The notes: a model not told the origin generated them from the letters alone. A stretch of DNA of 64,000 nt from Volvox africanus (GCA_030268105.1 BSDZ01000026.1:748001-812000); one strand, 5' to 3'. Positions 38,013-50,344 are shown, numbered from the stretch's first letter. A program made the numbers and translations.

Positions 38013-38663
38013 TCACGTTACGGGTTGCCAGTCTTGCTGAGCGTTCCTTGTTAAAGTTTAAAACATTATGCCTTACACTTTACGCCAGGTGAAGGGCCGT
38101 TCGCATGTCACGCAGACCTTGCTTGGCAAGTTTTCTTTCTTTACACCGCGCGGCATTTCCCAGATCTTCACACAAAGTACTTAAATAAGAGTTATGTAAA
38201 GAGAGACGCAAAGTGTGTAAAAGGATTGTGTTTATGGTAACTCAGAACAAGCAGTGTTATGCTCAATTCCATGCAGTGACCGTTGCCTTGGTTAGCATGA
38301 CACAGGCAATCCGCAAGGCGACCGCCTAACTAGAAACCATGGGTTCAGAATCAGGGATTTAGGATTCTTTATTTTGGCATTTAATCGCATTCACTGCTGT
38401 AAGGAGTATCAGTCACTAGTTAGCGAAACATTTGCAATCAGTAACTTGTACAGCCACCAGGACCACAGACGACTTGATGGACCACACAGCTCAAGCAACA
38501 AATGTCACGAAGGCGAAATTTTGGCCACGCAGTAAATTGGTTTACCAGTTGTAAAAGCCGTAATGGAGTCCTTGGAAAGCCAGAGCTGTTGCCATGGAAG
38601 TTTGTCACAACCATCCCCTGGTTTCGTTTCTCATCGGTTATAGACAACGATTTCAAACATCCA

Positions 38664-38668
38664 TTACA
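38664..38668 (-). terminator. Putative polyadenylation signal TGTAA (polymerase)
   Basis: TGTAA on the minus strand about 75 bp beyond the stop codon; TGTAA is the volvocine poly(A) signal. Confidence 0.45.
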
Positions 38669-38743
38669 TGAATCCAGAAACCCAATTTAATTTCAATAAT
38701 CCAAATTCAAAAATTCAAAAAAGACTCTCAAACCCTAAACACC

Positions 38744-41700
38744 TCATCCAGCAGACCGCTGACCTGCCTCAGGTCGTGCAGCTTCCTCCGCCAACCCAAG
38801 CTCCGACCACCATTTGTCCAGTGATCCCGCCCCAAACACCGCCAACCACGCATCCATCTGCCGCGCTGCCATCTCCGCAACCGCCTCAGATCTACGCAAA
38901 CTGCCTCCTCTCACTCCTCCTCGTCGACCGACCCCATCTCCAGCCGCTCCGCCCGAACCCTCCAGAAGTTCCTCGTGCTCCTGACCGCACCACATCTCCC
39001 GGAGCAGCGCGACGAGATCCAGCTGGGCAGGAAATCCACACGGCCAAGGCCGCAGTTGGCCTCCGGCCGCCTGGAGAGGTGTATGGGCCTGTTGCTGAGG
39101 CCGAGGCTGAGGCTGAGGTTGCCGTGAAGGTTGCCGCTGCTGCATTTGCGGTTGCGGTTGCGGTTGCGGTTGAGGCCACAGCTGTTGTACCTGCGGCTGT
39201 ACCTGCGCTTGTTGTGGGCCTGCGGTGGCAGTCGCTCTAGCAATACCAGCAATATCATTTAAGTGAGATGTGGCGGCAGCTGCCGTACTGTTGCCTCGCG
39301 GGATCAGTTTTTCTCTTATTCGCGCTTCACCGTAAGCCGCTCCGTCCTCGGTGTTGTCGGTGTCGTCAGATATACCGCCGACGTTGAGTCGCCGGCGCTT
39401 CATTGTGGCCCCACCGGGGGCGCTGACGTCATCGCGTGAAAGACACCTCGCTGCCGGAGCTACCACTGGTTGTAGCAGTAGGCTTTCTGTAGCGTCCGGA
39501 CCTGCCACAGCTGCGGCATCTTTCTCCATCGGCGGTGGCCCCGGTGCTCTATGGCTGCTCGCCTGATGGTGCTGCACCGCCAGCCCGCTAGCGCACAGGA
39601 CGAAGGAATGTGCTGTCAGGTGAACCTTCGTGTAGGCACGGGGAGGCATGTACGACGGTGGGGAATATGTACGGCAACGTGAACCAACAGTCCTTGCGAA
39701 AACGTGAGGTTTGAAAACTCAGTGGAGGTTCATGTTTTCCAAATTACCGTACTTTGGGCGCCATCGCCTTGATTACAAAGGCTTTCTATATAATAAAACT
39801 GAACGTTGAGGTTTCCCCGAAACCAATCCTTATGCCAACAAATCTATCCATAAAATACATATCCTTGCAGCAAGGAGTCCAAAGGCTATTTCTTCCGTAC
39901 CTGTACGACAGGTTGCATGGCGGACGGCCCCGTCGTACCCAACGCCAGCTGCCCCCGGGCTTCCAGAATTGTTTCGCAGAGACCCATAGCTGCCGCCGCC
40001 ACCGCTTCCAGAAGCAGACTGCGATTCGCCGGTGCAGCAGGTTATTCTTTTGTCGTACATGGCATCAACAGTTTTGCTGAAATGGTGTGAAAGGAGTTAC
40101 GTTGGGGCGTGATGTCACTTTCGACAAAATTTGGACGCCGTACACCCGGAAAAGAACGTTTTACTTCACGGGGCAAGTTTTTTCTGCCACCGGAAAGCCA
40201 CCACCAGCACCAACAACAACCCCCGGAGTAGGCCTAACATTGTTACGGATGTTTTACGAAAGTGAATCAAATTCCCTTCCGGCCGGTGAAGTCCGGGCTG
40301 AACCAGCGCTGGGTCGTGTGCCCAAAGATGACATTTCAATGCCGTTCGGCGTCTGTAGGAATGACGTGCCGTACTGTAACAGCCGTAGGTTGTGTCATTG
40401 TTGACCATACGATATCAGTACCTGTGACTTCCTCGTCGGTAGAGCATGTGTTCGCCGATAATCAGAGCACTGCCCCTGGAGCTGGGAGGCACCGCCTCCG
40501 CCGTCGCCGCCGCCGATGCCGCCGCCGCCGCAGCAACAGTGGCAGTATCGGCTGTAGCAGCGGCTACCGAGTCGTCAGAGGCGCCAGGAAAGGTGGTTGC
40601 GCGCCCTCCACATGCGGGGTCGGGGGCGGCAGCGCCCCGCAGGCTGCTGGTGGCGGCGGGTGTGGCGGGTGTCACGAGTGTGTGGGACGGGAAGGCGCAC
40701 GTCTTTGCGGCGGTCTTGCCGTAGGGCCCATGGGTCACCAGTTTCACTGAGAGGCTCTCAGGCCACCGCCGCTCTTGGTGCCTGTGGGGGTGGAGCCACA
40801 TGTTGGGAAGGAGACTCAAAAAAAGAAAAAAAGAAAAAAATACATATGTATACTTTCACATGCTTATGCAGCTGGAGAAACAAATCTGTTACAAAGCTCA
40901 AATCTGACGACAACGTGGACGCCGCATCGGGAAACGGTACCCGGTCAACGGTGGGCAAGACGATGGTCCAAATCCAGATCCAAATCTAGGACGGATCCAA
41001 ACCATGTTCAAGTCCAAATGAACGCGGTAAAACAAAAACACACTCGACCCGACCCCCCCTCCACCCAACCCCGTCAGGTGAACATTTGTGGAGAGGCGCG
41101 CACTGCGATGTACGACATGTTGTACCCACCCGTCCATGAGCACCCGCGCCACTAGATCCCCCGCCATAATCCGAATGAGGCGACCCAACCGATCGCGACC
41201 CTCCGGAGTGCTCGGGAGCAACGGCCTCAGCAGTCCGGGGGAGGGAGACGAGGGGAGGGGGGAGGACGTGGGCGGGAGAGCGGATTTTGCCCCTGCCGCC
41301 GTCACAACAGCAGCAGCAGCTACCGCAGCAGTAGCAATATGCTTAACAGGAGCATCAGCAGCAGCAGCAGCAGGAGCACCCTTGTAAATTTTTCCAGATG
41401 CTATTTTGGCAGTGGCTGTCGTGACGCCATCGAGGGCACGGGCGCGGGCGGTGGGGATGGAGGTAGAGGCGGGGAAGGAAACGGGGACGGACGCTCCTGA
41501 CGTGGCGATAGAGGCGAGGGCGGATGCGGCGACAGCAGGCAGTGGGGAGGTCCCGATTGCGGCGGGTCCATCGGGGAGTGGCTGGTGTCCTGGGAGTTGT
41601 ACGACGTTGTAGCCAACGCGAGCGAGCAATGCGGTGGGTGCGGGCCGGGGCACAGCCGTCAACGTCACTTGTACCTGTGTCGGGAGGCGGCGGAGACTCC

Positions 41701-44700
41701 GTTTTCACTGGTGGTGGTGGATAAACGAATCATGTCTGGGAGGGCACGGATCGTGATGAAATGTGGCGGTCGGTCGGGAAGGCTGAGCTCCCTGCCCCTG
41801 TCCCTGCCCCTGCCCCTGCCCCTGCCCCTGCCGCCATCAGCAGGACCCACCTGAATGGCCTTGGGAGGGCCCCGCTCTCCCACCGTCCGTGGATCCTTCC
41901 CTCGCGCCCACATCACCACCTTCTGGGCCACCCTGGGCCGCACGCCAAACCGTGTCACCAGCTGAGGGGCACTCAGCGACCGGAGATGGGAGGCGGTGAC
42001 GTAACCCGCCTCCGTCAGCGCCTCAGCCGTGCGGCCACCTAGGCCTGTGTGCGGCCCCCGCCCCCCCGTGCCACATACCACCCGCAATGCACGCATGTCA
42101 GTGGTGAGGGGGTAGAGGCAAGGCGGGAGAGGCAAAGGGGGAGAGGCGGGGGGGTAGAGGCAAGGCGGGAGAGGCAAAGGGGGAGAGGCGGGGGGGTAGA
42201 GGCAAGGCGGGAGAGGCAAAGGGGGAGAGGCGGGGGGGTAGAGGCAAGGCGGGAGAGGCAAAGGGGGAGAGGCGGGGGGGTAGAGGCAAGGCGGGAGAGG
42301 CAAAGGGGGAGAGGCGGGGGGGTAGAGGCAAGGCGGGAGAGGCAAAGGGGGAGAGGCGGGGGGGTAGAGGCAAGGCGGGAGAGGCAAAGGGGGAGAGGCG
42401 GGGGGGTAGAGGCAAGGCGGGAGAGGCAAAGGGGGAGAGGCGGGGGGGGGTGAACAAAGAGGGGCGATAATTGGTCCGCGCCGTGCATGAGGTTCGTCCA
42501 ACTACTTCGTTGAGGCAGTCCAAAACGAAAGAGTGGCAAACACGAACGAACGGAATCAGACTGCGGCTTTATTTGCCATTAGTAGTCGAATGATGAGCCA
42601 ACAAAAACCAACTACTTGAGAAACGCAACTGCTCCAACCAATCAACTAACCACACACTTGCCCGGCAGTTTGCTTATGGGGGTGCTTTGCAGGGCTTGCT
42701 CTATCCCACTGGCGCTCAGAAGGGTCTGCAGTCCGTCCGGCTTGGCGGCCCGAGAGGCCAGCTTGGCCATCAACTTGTTTCGGGAGATGCCCACCTGGGT
42801 GGGGTGGGCAGTGGGGTGGGGTGGGATGGGCAGTGGGGTGGGTGTGATGAGCGACGGGCTCTTGGGGCACGCGGAACCAGTCAACGCGCAGCCGCAACTA
42901 TCCTCCCCGCGTCCTGTCCCAATACCTTCCATTTCCCCTCCCCTCCCCTCCCCTCCCTCCCCTCCCTCCCCTCAAAGAAACACACATATATTCGTATGAC
43001 ACCCCAGATCACATACACATTTCAATACACATACGCACATACGTACAGACAGATGTAAATATGTACTAACTTTGTACGTACCGATACCCGCAGCCCCAGT
43101 TGTGACCGGGCTTCCTGCCGGATTCGCTCCCCAAGATGCACCGCCTGCGTGACCCATGGGTCGCCTGGAGAGGTGCCTCCGTTGCCACTTCCATTTCCGC
43201 ACATGTCTGTATCCACCGAGGAAAAGGGCAATGGCGGGAAACGTAAGCAGTCGTGGGAACAGGCCGATAAAACTTGAAAACGGCGGAAAAAAGGGCGGCA
43301 TTGGCGGGAAACGTTGGGGTGGGCAGGCATGGAAGTGAATTGGCTGGCCAGTGCTCGCAGGATGCTATGGAAAAGTTCCGCAGTAGAAGTCTCCCCGCTG
43401 GAGACATTCTTCGATCTACATATAATACATAAGAAAATACATATGTATATGTAGTTCTTAAAACCCATATCAAAGATATTTCACTTACGCGGAATGGCGG
43501 ATTCGAAAAGACCGATATCACGAGTCCTCTCCTGAGCCCCCAGGCATGGTTGCAACTGAGGTTGCTGGCCAGTTGGTCCCACAGCGCGCAGAAGGATGAA
43601 CGCCTCGTCAATGGAAGATTGCTCCATCAGGCAGCCTGGCGGCATCAGGCCGCGCAGTAGCCTGCAGTGTACATTATACAGTGTGTACGGGCGTACGGCG
43701 TCGTACGGTTTACATGATGCGGTGCACAGAATCTCCCCGGGGATCATATAAATCACATTTTTGTGTGCAGGCTTAGGACTTGTAGGGGTTTTGCTTCATC
43801 ACCCCTGGCCACTACTACCCCCTGGCGGTAGTCCCCACCTTCCCCTCCCTGCCTGTGTTTTGGGTCACCCTCATCCATGTGTGCGCGGTTGCTCACTACG
43901 ATGGATCCTATACGGGATCTTCAGTAAATACCTCACTTTTTCCACTCACTCATTTCGGCTTCAGAAGAAAACAGGAAACAAGAAATGGGTGCTTGACTGC
44001 TCTGCCGCCACCCCACCCCATCCCAGCGGGGGTAGAAGTCTGTGACCACTCCACGCCCTTCACTTGCCTTTTCAAACATGTAAATGTGAAGGACAACTTA
44101 TCATGATATGTAGGATAAAAGTTATCTAAACTTGGATCGTCGCTGTGATGGAAGTCCGATAGTACGAGCATCATGCATGTCGTGCAGCTTAGTAAGAGCA
44201 GCAATGTACGATGTGTGAAGTAACACACGCTGTTGGCGGAAACTCTTTCCTATGCCGATTATCTCTTGCGCGCTCATCCTCGCTCATTAATTTTCCTCAT
44301 TCATGCTCGTACCGCATGAATGCAGCTGACATTTCACGGTACGGCCTGTACGACGGACGCGTGCCATCCTCGCAGTACACGTGTACGACGCGGCCTCCGA
44401 CCGCCGCTAGGAGCCGCCGCGCCTGCAAACACATCCATGACTTGTGGTACTGGATGACCGGATCTCTCACATTCTGGTCGTCCATGATGACGTCTTGTCC
44501 CGCACAATTCAACATGACCACATGGGCATTTTTCAAAGCGAACTTATCCACGTAATCTCCAACCAATGTGCGTCATTGCGTGTCGGTGTGGTTGTTTACC
44601 TAATAGGTGAATGCTTGCGTGCGAATGGGCTACGCATATGCTGTTTAGATGACTGCTCGAACGATTGCGCTTTTCACTCTCGCGCACAATCGTGAAACCG

Positions 44701-45336
44701 ATTAAGATGACGGGTAGGCGATATCTGGTCTGGACTCCACATGTCCATGGATGTGCCAATCCCATGGAATGCCCTCCGTCGGCGGTTTCCCTCTACCGCT
44801 TTGACCCATCCCAAAATTTCTTTGGCTCTTAACCTCCTCAAGATACGGCGAAAACAAAAAAATTATCGCCTAACGGAAGGTACTGGAAAACTGCAGAACC
44901 TCGCACTGCTGTCCTACCTCTTCTGGGGACATATGCTTCCGTACACCGGCCTGCCGTGCCTGGTAGTCGACCGCGATGATGTCCTGGTGCTGCTGAACTG
45001 CCAGTGGGATGCCGGACAGTGCGCCATCCCCTCGGCGGATGGCTTCCACCTGGGCAAAAGATTTCCAGCTTCCGTCATCCACAAAACCATGCGAGTTTAT
45101 AAATACGTTTCAAGAAAATCCCTTTGACACCTGGGGCGAACAACGAACGAACGAAATGCCGTGTGACTATTAACCGTCGGGAAGTTGACAGTTTTTGGAC
45201 ACAGGTGGTCATGTTCTTACGATGACAGGACAACATCTAACCTAGGTTAGAACCATACCTGACAAAATATTGCATCTACATCTGCGTGAAGCACGAGGGC
45301 ACAAGAAGGGACCTCCGGTGACAACAGCGAGGTCAT
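38744..45336 (-). CDS. Y-family translesion DNA polymerase, iota/eta-like
   Basis: complement(join(38744..39625, 39901..40018, 40422..40781, 41070..41674, 41851..42044, 42662..42794, 43082..43164, 43489..43661, 44313..44422, 44918..45049, 45259..45336)), 955 residues, all phases consistent. Seen: HADVDAIFCQVEAI (metal-binding Asp19, steric-gate Phe24), IIAVDYQARQAGVRKHM, SSIDEAF (second carboxylate pair), SVGISRNKLMAKLAS and AKPDGL, KLPGLGGRTAEAL helix-hairpin-helix, then a little-finger domain with a long low-complexity insert (RWPESLSVKL, CAFPSH, VHLTAHSFVL) and a Gln/Pro-rich tail of about 270 residues. AVQQ after the active site and the CxxPSH/VHLT phrases resemble Pol iota; the rest fits eta too. 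It would copy past damaged bases in the nucleus. Exon 41070..41674 has the weakest donor. Confidence 0.85.
41791..41833. repeat. Short (CCCCTG)n run in polymerase intron
   Basis: About seven CCCCTG/TCCCTG hexamers in the intron between polymerase exons 41851..42044 and 41070..41674; same unit as the large array at 23200. Confidence 0.85.
42109..42450. repeat. 42-bp minisatellite, eight units
   Basis: Tandem unit GTAGAGGCAAGGCGGGAGAG... of 42 bp, about eight near-perfect copies, lying wholly inside the polymerase GC-AG intron (42045..42661). The 42-bp length keeps several frames open but none is coding. Confidence 0.95.
42662..42794 (-). other. Polymerase exon ending in a probable GC-AG intron
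   Basis: This exon carries SVGISRNKLMAKLAS (split with the previous exon) and ends CCGG before GCAAGTGTG. Only a GC donor at 42661/42660 with the AG before 42044 gives the correct phase and the expected KLPGLGGRTAEAL junction of the helix-hairpin-helix; the GT two codons later would break it. GCAAGT is the usual strong context of GC-AG introns. Confidence 0.6.
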
Positions 45337-45542
45337 AATGCGCCCGACATGTTTTCGATTATTGAATTTATTCGGCTCACTGTGACTATTGCTTGATGAC
45401 GGATTTTATGTGGAAACAGTAATAATGAAGTATTTGTACGGCGTTGGAACCATCATTGCTAATCGCTCATGTGGAACTAACATATAGAGTATTATTATGA
45501 TCTGCTCTATTGCTCCAGCTCTCTATACGTCCAACTTCGACT
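45337..45542. promoter_or_regulatory. Bidirectional promoter interval, polymerase / SCO1
   Basis: The proposed start codons of the polymerase (minus, 45336) and SCO1 (plus, 45543) are only 206 bp apart and diverge, so this stretch should drive both. No TATA box or known motif was recognised. Confidence 0.5.
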
Positions 45543-46451
45543 ATGCGGTCCCAAAGACTTCTGCACCTTTCCGGGCTTGCTCGCCAGTTGTTGAGCGACG
45601 AACTCTCCTGTGGCACTCGCGGAACCATATGCAATACTAAGAGTACATTTTCAAATAATATCTATTTTTGCCCAGTGCTATCGCAACAGCGATTGGCGTT
45701 GCTCCGATTGCACACGTCGCGCTATGTCGCAGCGGAATCGAAGGCTGGGTCCCGTCCCAGCGCTAACGACGTAGCTCCTGTTTCGATGAGAACCCTGATT
45801 TTGATGCTTATGGCTGGAGCTGGAGTCACTTACGCAACGCGGCAGTACACAGACCAGAAGTTGCAGAAGGTCGTCTCACAAAGCCAGCAGGTCGTCGGAA
45901 AGGCTGCGGTTGGCGGCCCTTTCGATCTGATAGATCAGGATGGGAAGCGCTTCACAGATAAGGACTTGATGGGCGAATTCGCGCTGTTGTACTTCGGGTT
46001 CACGCACTGTCCCGACATCTGCCCCGACGAGCTGGAGAAGGTGTCGGAGGCGATCAATATGATCGAAAAGTCAACTGGTGTTCAATTGCAGCCTGTGTTC
46101 ATCTCCGTGGATCCGGAGCGCGACAAACCGTCTCTCGTCAAGTCCTACGTCCGCGAGTTCCACCCGCGCATGATTGGACTGACGGGTGATTTGGAGAAAG
46201 TTAAGACAGTTAGCAAGTCTTATCGCGTCTATTACAGCAAGACAGGCGAGAGTGATACCGACTATCTGGTGGATCACTCCATTATCCATTACCTAATCAA
46301 CCCCGAGGGCGAGTTCGTGACGTTCTTTGGCAAGAACACTGATGCCCAGCAGCTCGCCAAGCAGATTACCAATCACATGGCGGACTGGCAGAAAGAGCAC
46401 CCAGACTACCACAGAGGAAAGGTCATCGCTGTTCCACCCGCTGCGAAATGA
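45543..46451 (+). CDS. SCO1: SCO1/SenC-type mitochondrial copper chaperone for cytochrome c oxidase
   Basis: Single uninterrupted frame of 302 residues from the first ATG (45543). Seen: N-terminal 80 residues rich in Arg, Ser and Leu (presequence-like), one membrane segment about 83-99 (RTLILMLMAGAGVTYAT), then a thioredoxin-like domain with FTHCPDICPDE (Cys156, Cys160), ISVDPERD, and DYLVDHSIIHYL (His245). The CxxxC pair and this His bind copper in SCO proteins, which deliver Cu to the CuA site of COX2 in the inner membrane facing the intermembrane space. Lack of introns is unusual next to intron-rich neighbours. Length is normal for the family. Confidence 0.95.
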   Translation: MRSQRLLHLSGLARQLLSDELSCGTRGTICNTKSTFSNNIYFCPVLSQQRLALLRLHTSRYVAAESKAGSRPSANDVAPVSMRTLILMLMAGAGVTYATRQYTDQKLQKVVSQSQQVVGKAAVGGPFDLIDQDGKRFTDKDLMGEFALLYFGFTHCPDICPDELEKVSEAINMIEKSTGVQLQPVFISVDPERDKPSLVKSYVREFHPRMIGLTGDLEKVKTVSKSYRVYYSKTGESDTDYLVDHSIIHYLINPEGEFVTFFGKNTDAQQLAKQITNHMADWQKEHPDYHRGKVIAVPPAAK

Positions 46452-46960
46452 CTAGCGAAAGTCTGAGGACCTGTGTTTCGGGCCCCCCTGTGATTTGGGT
46501 CAGGGTCAAGGTTTATCGGATCGGCCCCTTGAAATGGCTACATCGCGCAAGGGCTCCTTGTGTCCAGCAGCAGGAGCAACGGTGAAATGCATGTGTTTTT
46601 CGTCATTTGTTCAAGGGAACGGAGGGCAGCTACAACCAATCCTTGTAGAATGCACACACGTGAGGTGGCGTATGAGTATTAGTGGGGAGGGGACACTGAA
46701 GGAGGAACGGATAGGGATTTTGCTTCCAAAGCAGGTCGTTCTTCTGCTGATCACCATGACATGTTGGAGAAATGATCTTGTAGACTGACCTAGATGCGGA
46801 CTTATGCGGAATGTGCACATGTGGGTTTAAGGAAGTACCCCGTGCTGACCTCGTGCTCCTTGGCCGCGGATATGGCGTGTAGTGCCGTGATGAGGTGAGG
46901 CCTTAGGTGCGCTCCTACGTACGTACCCTAGCTAGGCTCCTTGGTATAGGCGCTCAACAG

Positions 46961-46965
46961 TGTAA
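46961..46965 (+). terminator. Putative polyadenylation signal TGTAA (SCO1)
   Basis: First TGTAA after the SCO1 stop, about 510 bp downstream, implying a long 3' UTR if used. Confidence 0.35.
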
Positions 46966-47793
46966 GAACCACATCATCATGGGACTGGCGACGATAGAGT
47001 TTCCTGACCGTTGGAAATGTGGAGTGCCCAAAGAGGAAAGAGGCGTAGGTTTTGCGAGGCGACTTATCCGACTGCCCTCACCGCTTCCGTCAGAAGCCTC
47101 CTCGGACGCCACCATCGTATTCTTATCACGCACACAGATGGCGCCTCAGCGCGCTGGGTAGACTGCCTGGCTGGCGGACCTCTGGAAGTGGGCGTACGGC
47201 TATGTGCGCTGTCGTCCCATGTACACGGGGGGAGATGGTGGCTTGGTTGGTGCTGCGGGTGAAGCTGCCCGGCATCGATCGTCGTTGGATCGTCACCCTT
47301 GATAACATTGTGTGAGGGAAGGATGCGGTCGGGGTCTGAGTACGGGTTTGGAGATGTATTGATAAGTATGGCGACTTACCAGGACGCCCCCTACTGCTGC
47401 TGCTTCCATAGATGGCGGTCCATCGATCAGCTCAGATTTGTGCGGAAACTATCCATGATCCTTACCCGGTGTCATCACACAAAGCCGCTTTGCGGTTGCT
47501 TGCAGCCAGGTTTACTCCTGGAATGTGTCACCACGGCGCAGTCAGACAAACGCTTTATCGTCTGACATACAGCGGGTTGGGTTCACTTCGTTCACATTTT
47601 GTAAAATGGCCGTCTTGTTTCGCTTTCCATGCAGCAACGATTGCAGATGAGCTCTCCATGCTCCGCTTGTGTCCTCTTGAGTGCGTACATCTTGTGAGAT
47701 GTTGGGGAGCGGGCCTCTGGCGCAGCCCAGGGTTGGCGCAGCCTCTTTGATGTCTCAGCTGGTTTTCAGTCCAAATTAAGACTGCATTAAAAT

Positions 47794-47808
47794 TTACAGC
47801 ATTTTACA
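47794..47808 (-). terminator. Putative polyadenylation signals TGTAA (cutC), two copies
   Basis: Two TGTAA strings on the minus strand, at 47804..47808 and 47794..47798, about 290-300 bp after the cutC stop. Confidence 0.4.
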
Positions 47809-48095
47809 CTTAAACCAACTTTTGCTAGTAGGCTGTGTTCTGATCGGCCCTCCTCGTCGTTGACGAGAGGATGCCCGCCTGCCTTATCCTGGGTAGGGAC
47901 CCTTCCGGCCTTGTCATATGCATGACGCCTCCTCCTGTTCCGCTTGCGTCCTTGCTTTCTTGTTGGCGAAGGAGGGAGCAGGTCGCAGCGGATCTGTTGC
48001 GTATCAGCAGTACAGCTGCAGAAGAGACCAATGAAACCGCTATCCCCCCTCTGACTCTGCGTAACCTATCTCCACCCAAAAACGCAGCATTGTCA

Positions 48096-50344
48096 TCAAG
48101 ATATAGCTTTTACCAGCTGCCGTACAATGTCAGCATCGGCGATATTCCACTCATAGTCGTTAGGGGGCTGAGAGGAGGCCATGGACAACCCTGGCCGCCT
48201 GTACGACATGTTACTGATGTGGCGGCTGTTGACGTGGCACACGATGCGATGCGAGGTTGGGATAGGGGTTGCACACGTGGCAGCATAGGGGATATGACTT
48301 AGAGCGGGTTAAGCGGCTGGAAGGGAGTGGATTAGGAGGGGGAAGCGCGGCTCCTTCCTTCACAGCCACCCCTAATAAGGCCCTGTTCTTCCTCAAACAA
48401 GCGCCCCAGACGTGCCTTGCCGTACCACATGATGAAAATTTTCAAAGCAAGTCCATAGTACCCAAATAGTACATAGCCACATTCGGGTAGTTAGCCAAGT
48501 ACCCGAATGTGGCTGATACGTAAAAACAATAAGTCGAAAATTTCATTACGTAGCATACATGCATAACACAGCAGCAGATACGTTATATACAGAGCAGCAC
48601 CTCTGCCACCACCGTAATGTGAACACCAACAACACAACACATCACAACACAACTCAACAACCGCACCTCACCTTCTCGCACTGCTGTGAATTTCTGTTAC
48701 ACCGGTGTGCCGTACAAGTTCTGCTGCATTGGCGGGAGTCACACCGCCCCCGGCCAGAATTGTGATGCGCCCAGCGGAGCGATGAACCAGCCCCGCAATG
48801 GCGTCTGCGCCCTGCGCCGTGGGGGCGAAGATCACACAGGCACCAGAGATAAAACAGACACAGCTGCCAGCAGGCTACGCAGATTGGGCGAGTAGGTGCT
48901 ACGGATACGCAGGAACAACAACAGCCTTCTCGTATGTATGGGGAGTCTTCGAGTGATGGCGGGTTACACGTCTGCAGCATACCCCATATACACGCCATTG
49001 AGTTTGGTTAATCTCCTCTGACTTTCCACAATTAGAATCGGTGATAATTAAATGTTCTTTTGCACTACGGCTGTTGCGATCTCTCAGGTAGGCGCTCAGC
49101 TTGTCAGGCTACATGTTATGTGTAAGGTACCTGTGTACGACGTACCTGCAACGCAGTTGGATGACAGCCGCTGGTAAGCACCCTGGGAACCCCCACTGCT
49201 ATCAGGTCGTCCAAGGCCTGCGGTTAGGCCGGTCATAAAACGGTTGCAATGATGCTCAGTGTACGGATTTACTCTCTTTCTGACCCCTGGGTTTTGCCTG
49301 ATCAATGGTATTGATAGTTCGCATATGCAAAAGATGGTTTGGGCCTTCAGATCACAGCCTCGGGCACCTTCATTGTTTGCTGGAATCCATCACGTACAGC
49401 GCCACATCACGTTAGGCAAGTAGCGATAGCCGACGGCACCTGTACGGGATCCGGCGTCATATCGAAGGCCCGATGGAATGTTACGTCGAGATCCTGCAGC
49501 GGCACAGGGAAGATAAAGCGCCTTAGCTGGCACCTTTCCGGATGGGAATGCATTTCGGAAACCAAAGCGCGTGCATAATACGTAGTCATGACTTGGCAGG
49601 CCGTTCCGTCGTCGGCATAGTCCTTACATGTGTGTGCATGTTTTAGGGAGGACACTGTGCGTTTTTGGCGGGAAATGGGGCCTTGAGTTCGCGTGAGACA
49701 CCTCGTCCCCCTACACGATGACACAGTCTTTACGGGTTATGGGTTTACGGGTACTGTCAGGGTTGGTTGGTCAGGGTAATAAACGGGTTTATTACTACAT
49801 ATCTATCCACCTTTCCCTCCTACTCGCCTTAAGGAGGACCTATTAATCAGGTAGCTGAAACAGACAACAAATGACATGATTACTCAGGGAAGTAATACAC
49901 ACCAGTATTTGTGCTTGGCGCAAAAGGCGACTTGTTGCGCCCTTGCCGATTGTTCCGTCGGATTGAAGGCAGCCAAACACAACGCCGTCCGCCCTGCACA
50001 CTTTGGCCTGTCGAATATCCTCCAGCATTACCTAGAATGGTGAGGACAATTGCATTCCATCGCTGGCTTGTGACATACTTGTTCAGAGCAGGCTGCTGTC
50101 TCATCGTGAAATCCTGCCGACAGCTTACAAGTTCTTCTTCCTCTGTGTAAAGGAAGTCTCCGCCTCGAGGGCGTATAATGACCATCAGTTTGCCTTGAAA
50201 GGCTTTCCGGCAGGCCGTAATTAAACCAAATGACGGAGTAATCCCGCCTTCTACCAGGGCTGCGCACAGCTCCACGCGGTCCGCACCACCCGATTGTGCC
50301 GCTAAAGCACCATGCACATTGTCAATGCACACTTCTAACAACAT
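48096..50344 (-). CDS. cutC: CutC-family copper homeostasis protein
   Basis: complement(join(48096..48198, 48672..48811, 49146..49217, 49440..49493, 49903..50031, 50129..50344)), 237 residues, phases consistent, close to the usual length of about 250. Seen: [93 protein letters not shown] and [11 protein letters not shown], i.e.the whole TIM-barrel signature set of CutC. CutC proteins bind Cu(I) and are linked to copper tolerance, though their exact activity is debated. Five short introns. It converges on SCO1, another copper protein, which may be coincidence. Confidence 0.93.

Larger units (their letters stand above)
33702..38743. other. Long interval without an assignable gene
   Basis: 5 kb between the splicing factor and the polymerase 3' end. 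Contains a tandem duplication of CTCGAGTTTCGGTGCAAT at about 34218..34269 and two minus-strand segments with coding character, listed separately. The remainder shows only short unconvincing frames. Confidence 0.5.
46452..48095. other. Convergent 3' interval between SCO1 and cutC
   Basis: Both flanking genes end here, so most of it is likely 3' UTR plus spacer. No convincing coding frame seen. Confidence 0.55.

Noticed and set aside
40446..40724. Plus-strand Ala-rich frame
   Set aside because: Antisense to polymerase exon 40422..40781; composition explained by GCC-rich sequence.
42109..42450. Possible CRISPR array
   Set aside because: Units are contiguous 42-bp tandem repeats without unique spacers, in a nuclear intron.
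43165..43420. Polymerase exon candidate (TSTAELFHSILRALASQ)
   Set aside because: No acceptor gives the required phase; exon 43082..43164 joins directly to 43489..43661 with the expected motif order.
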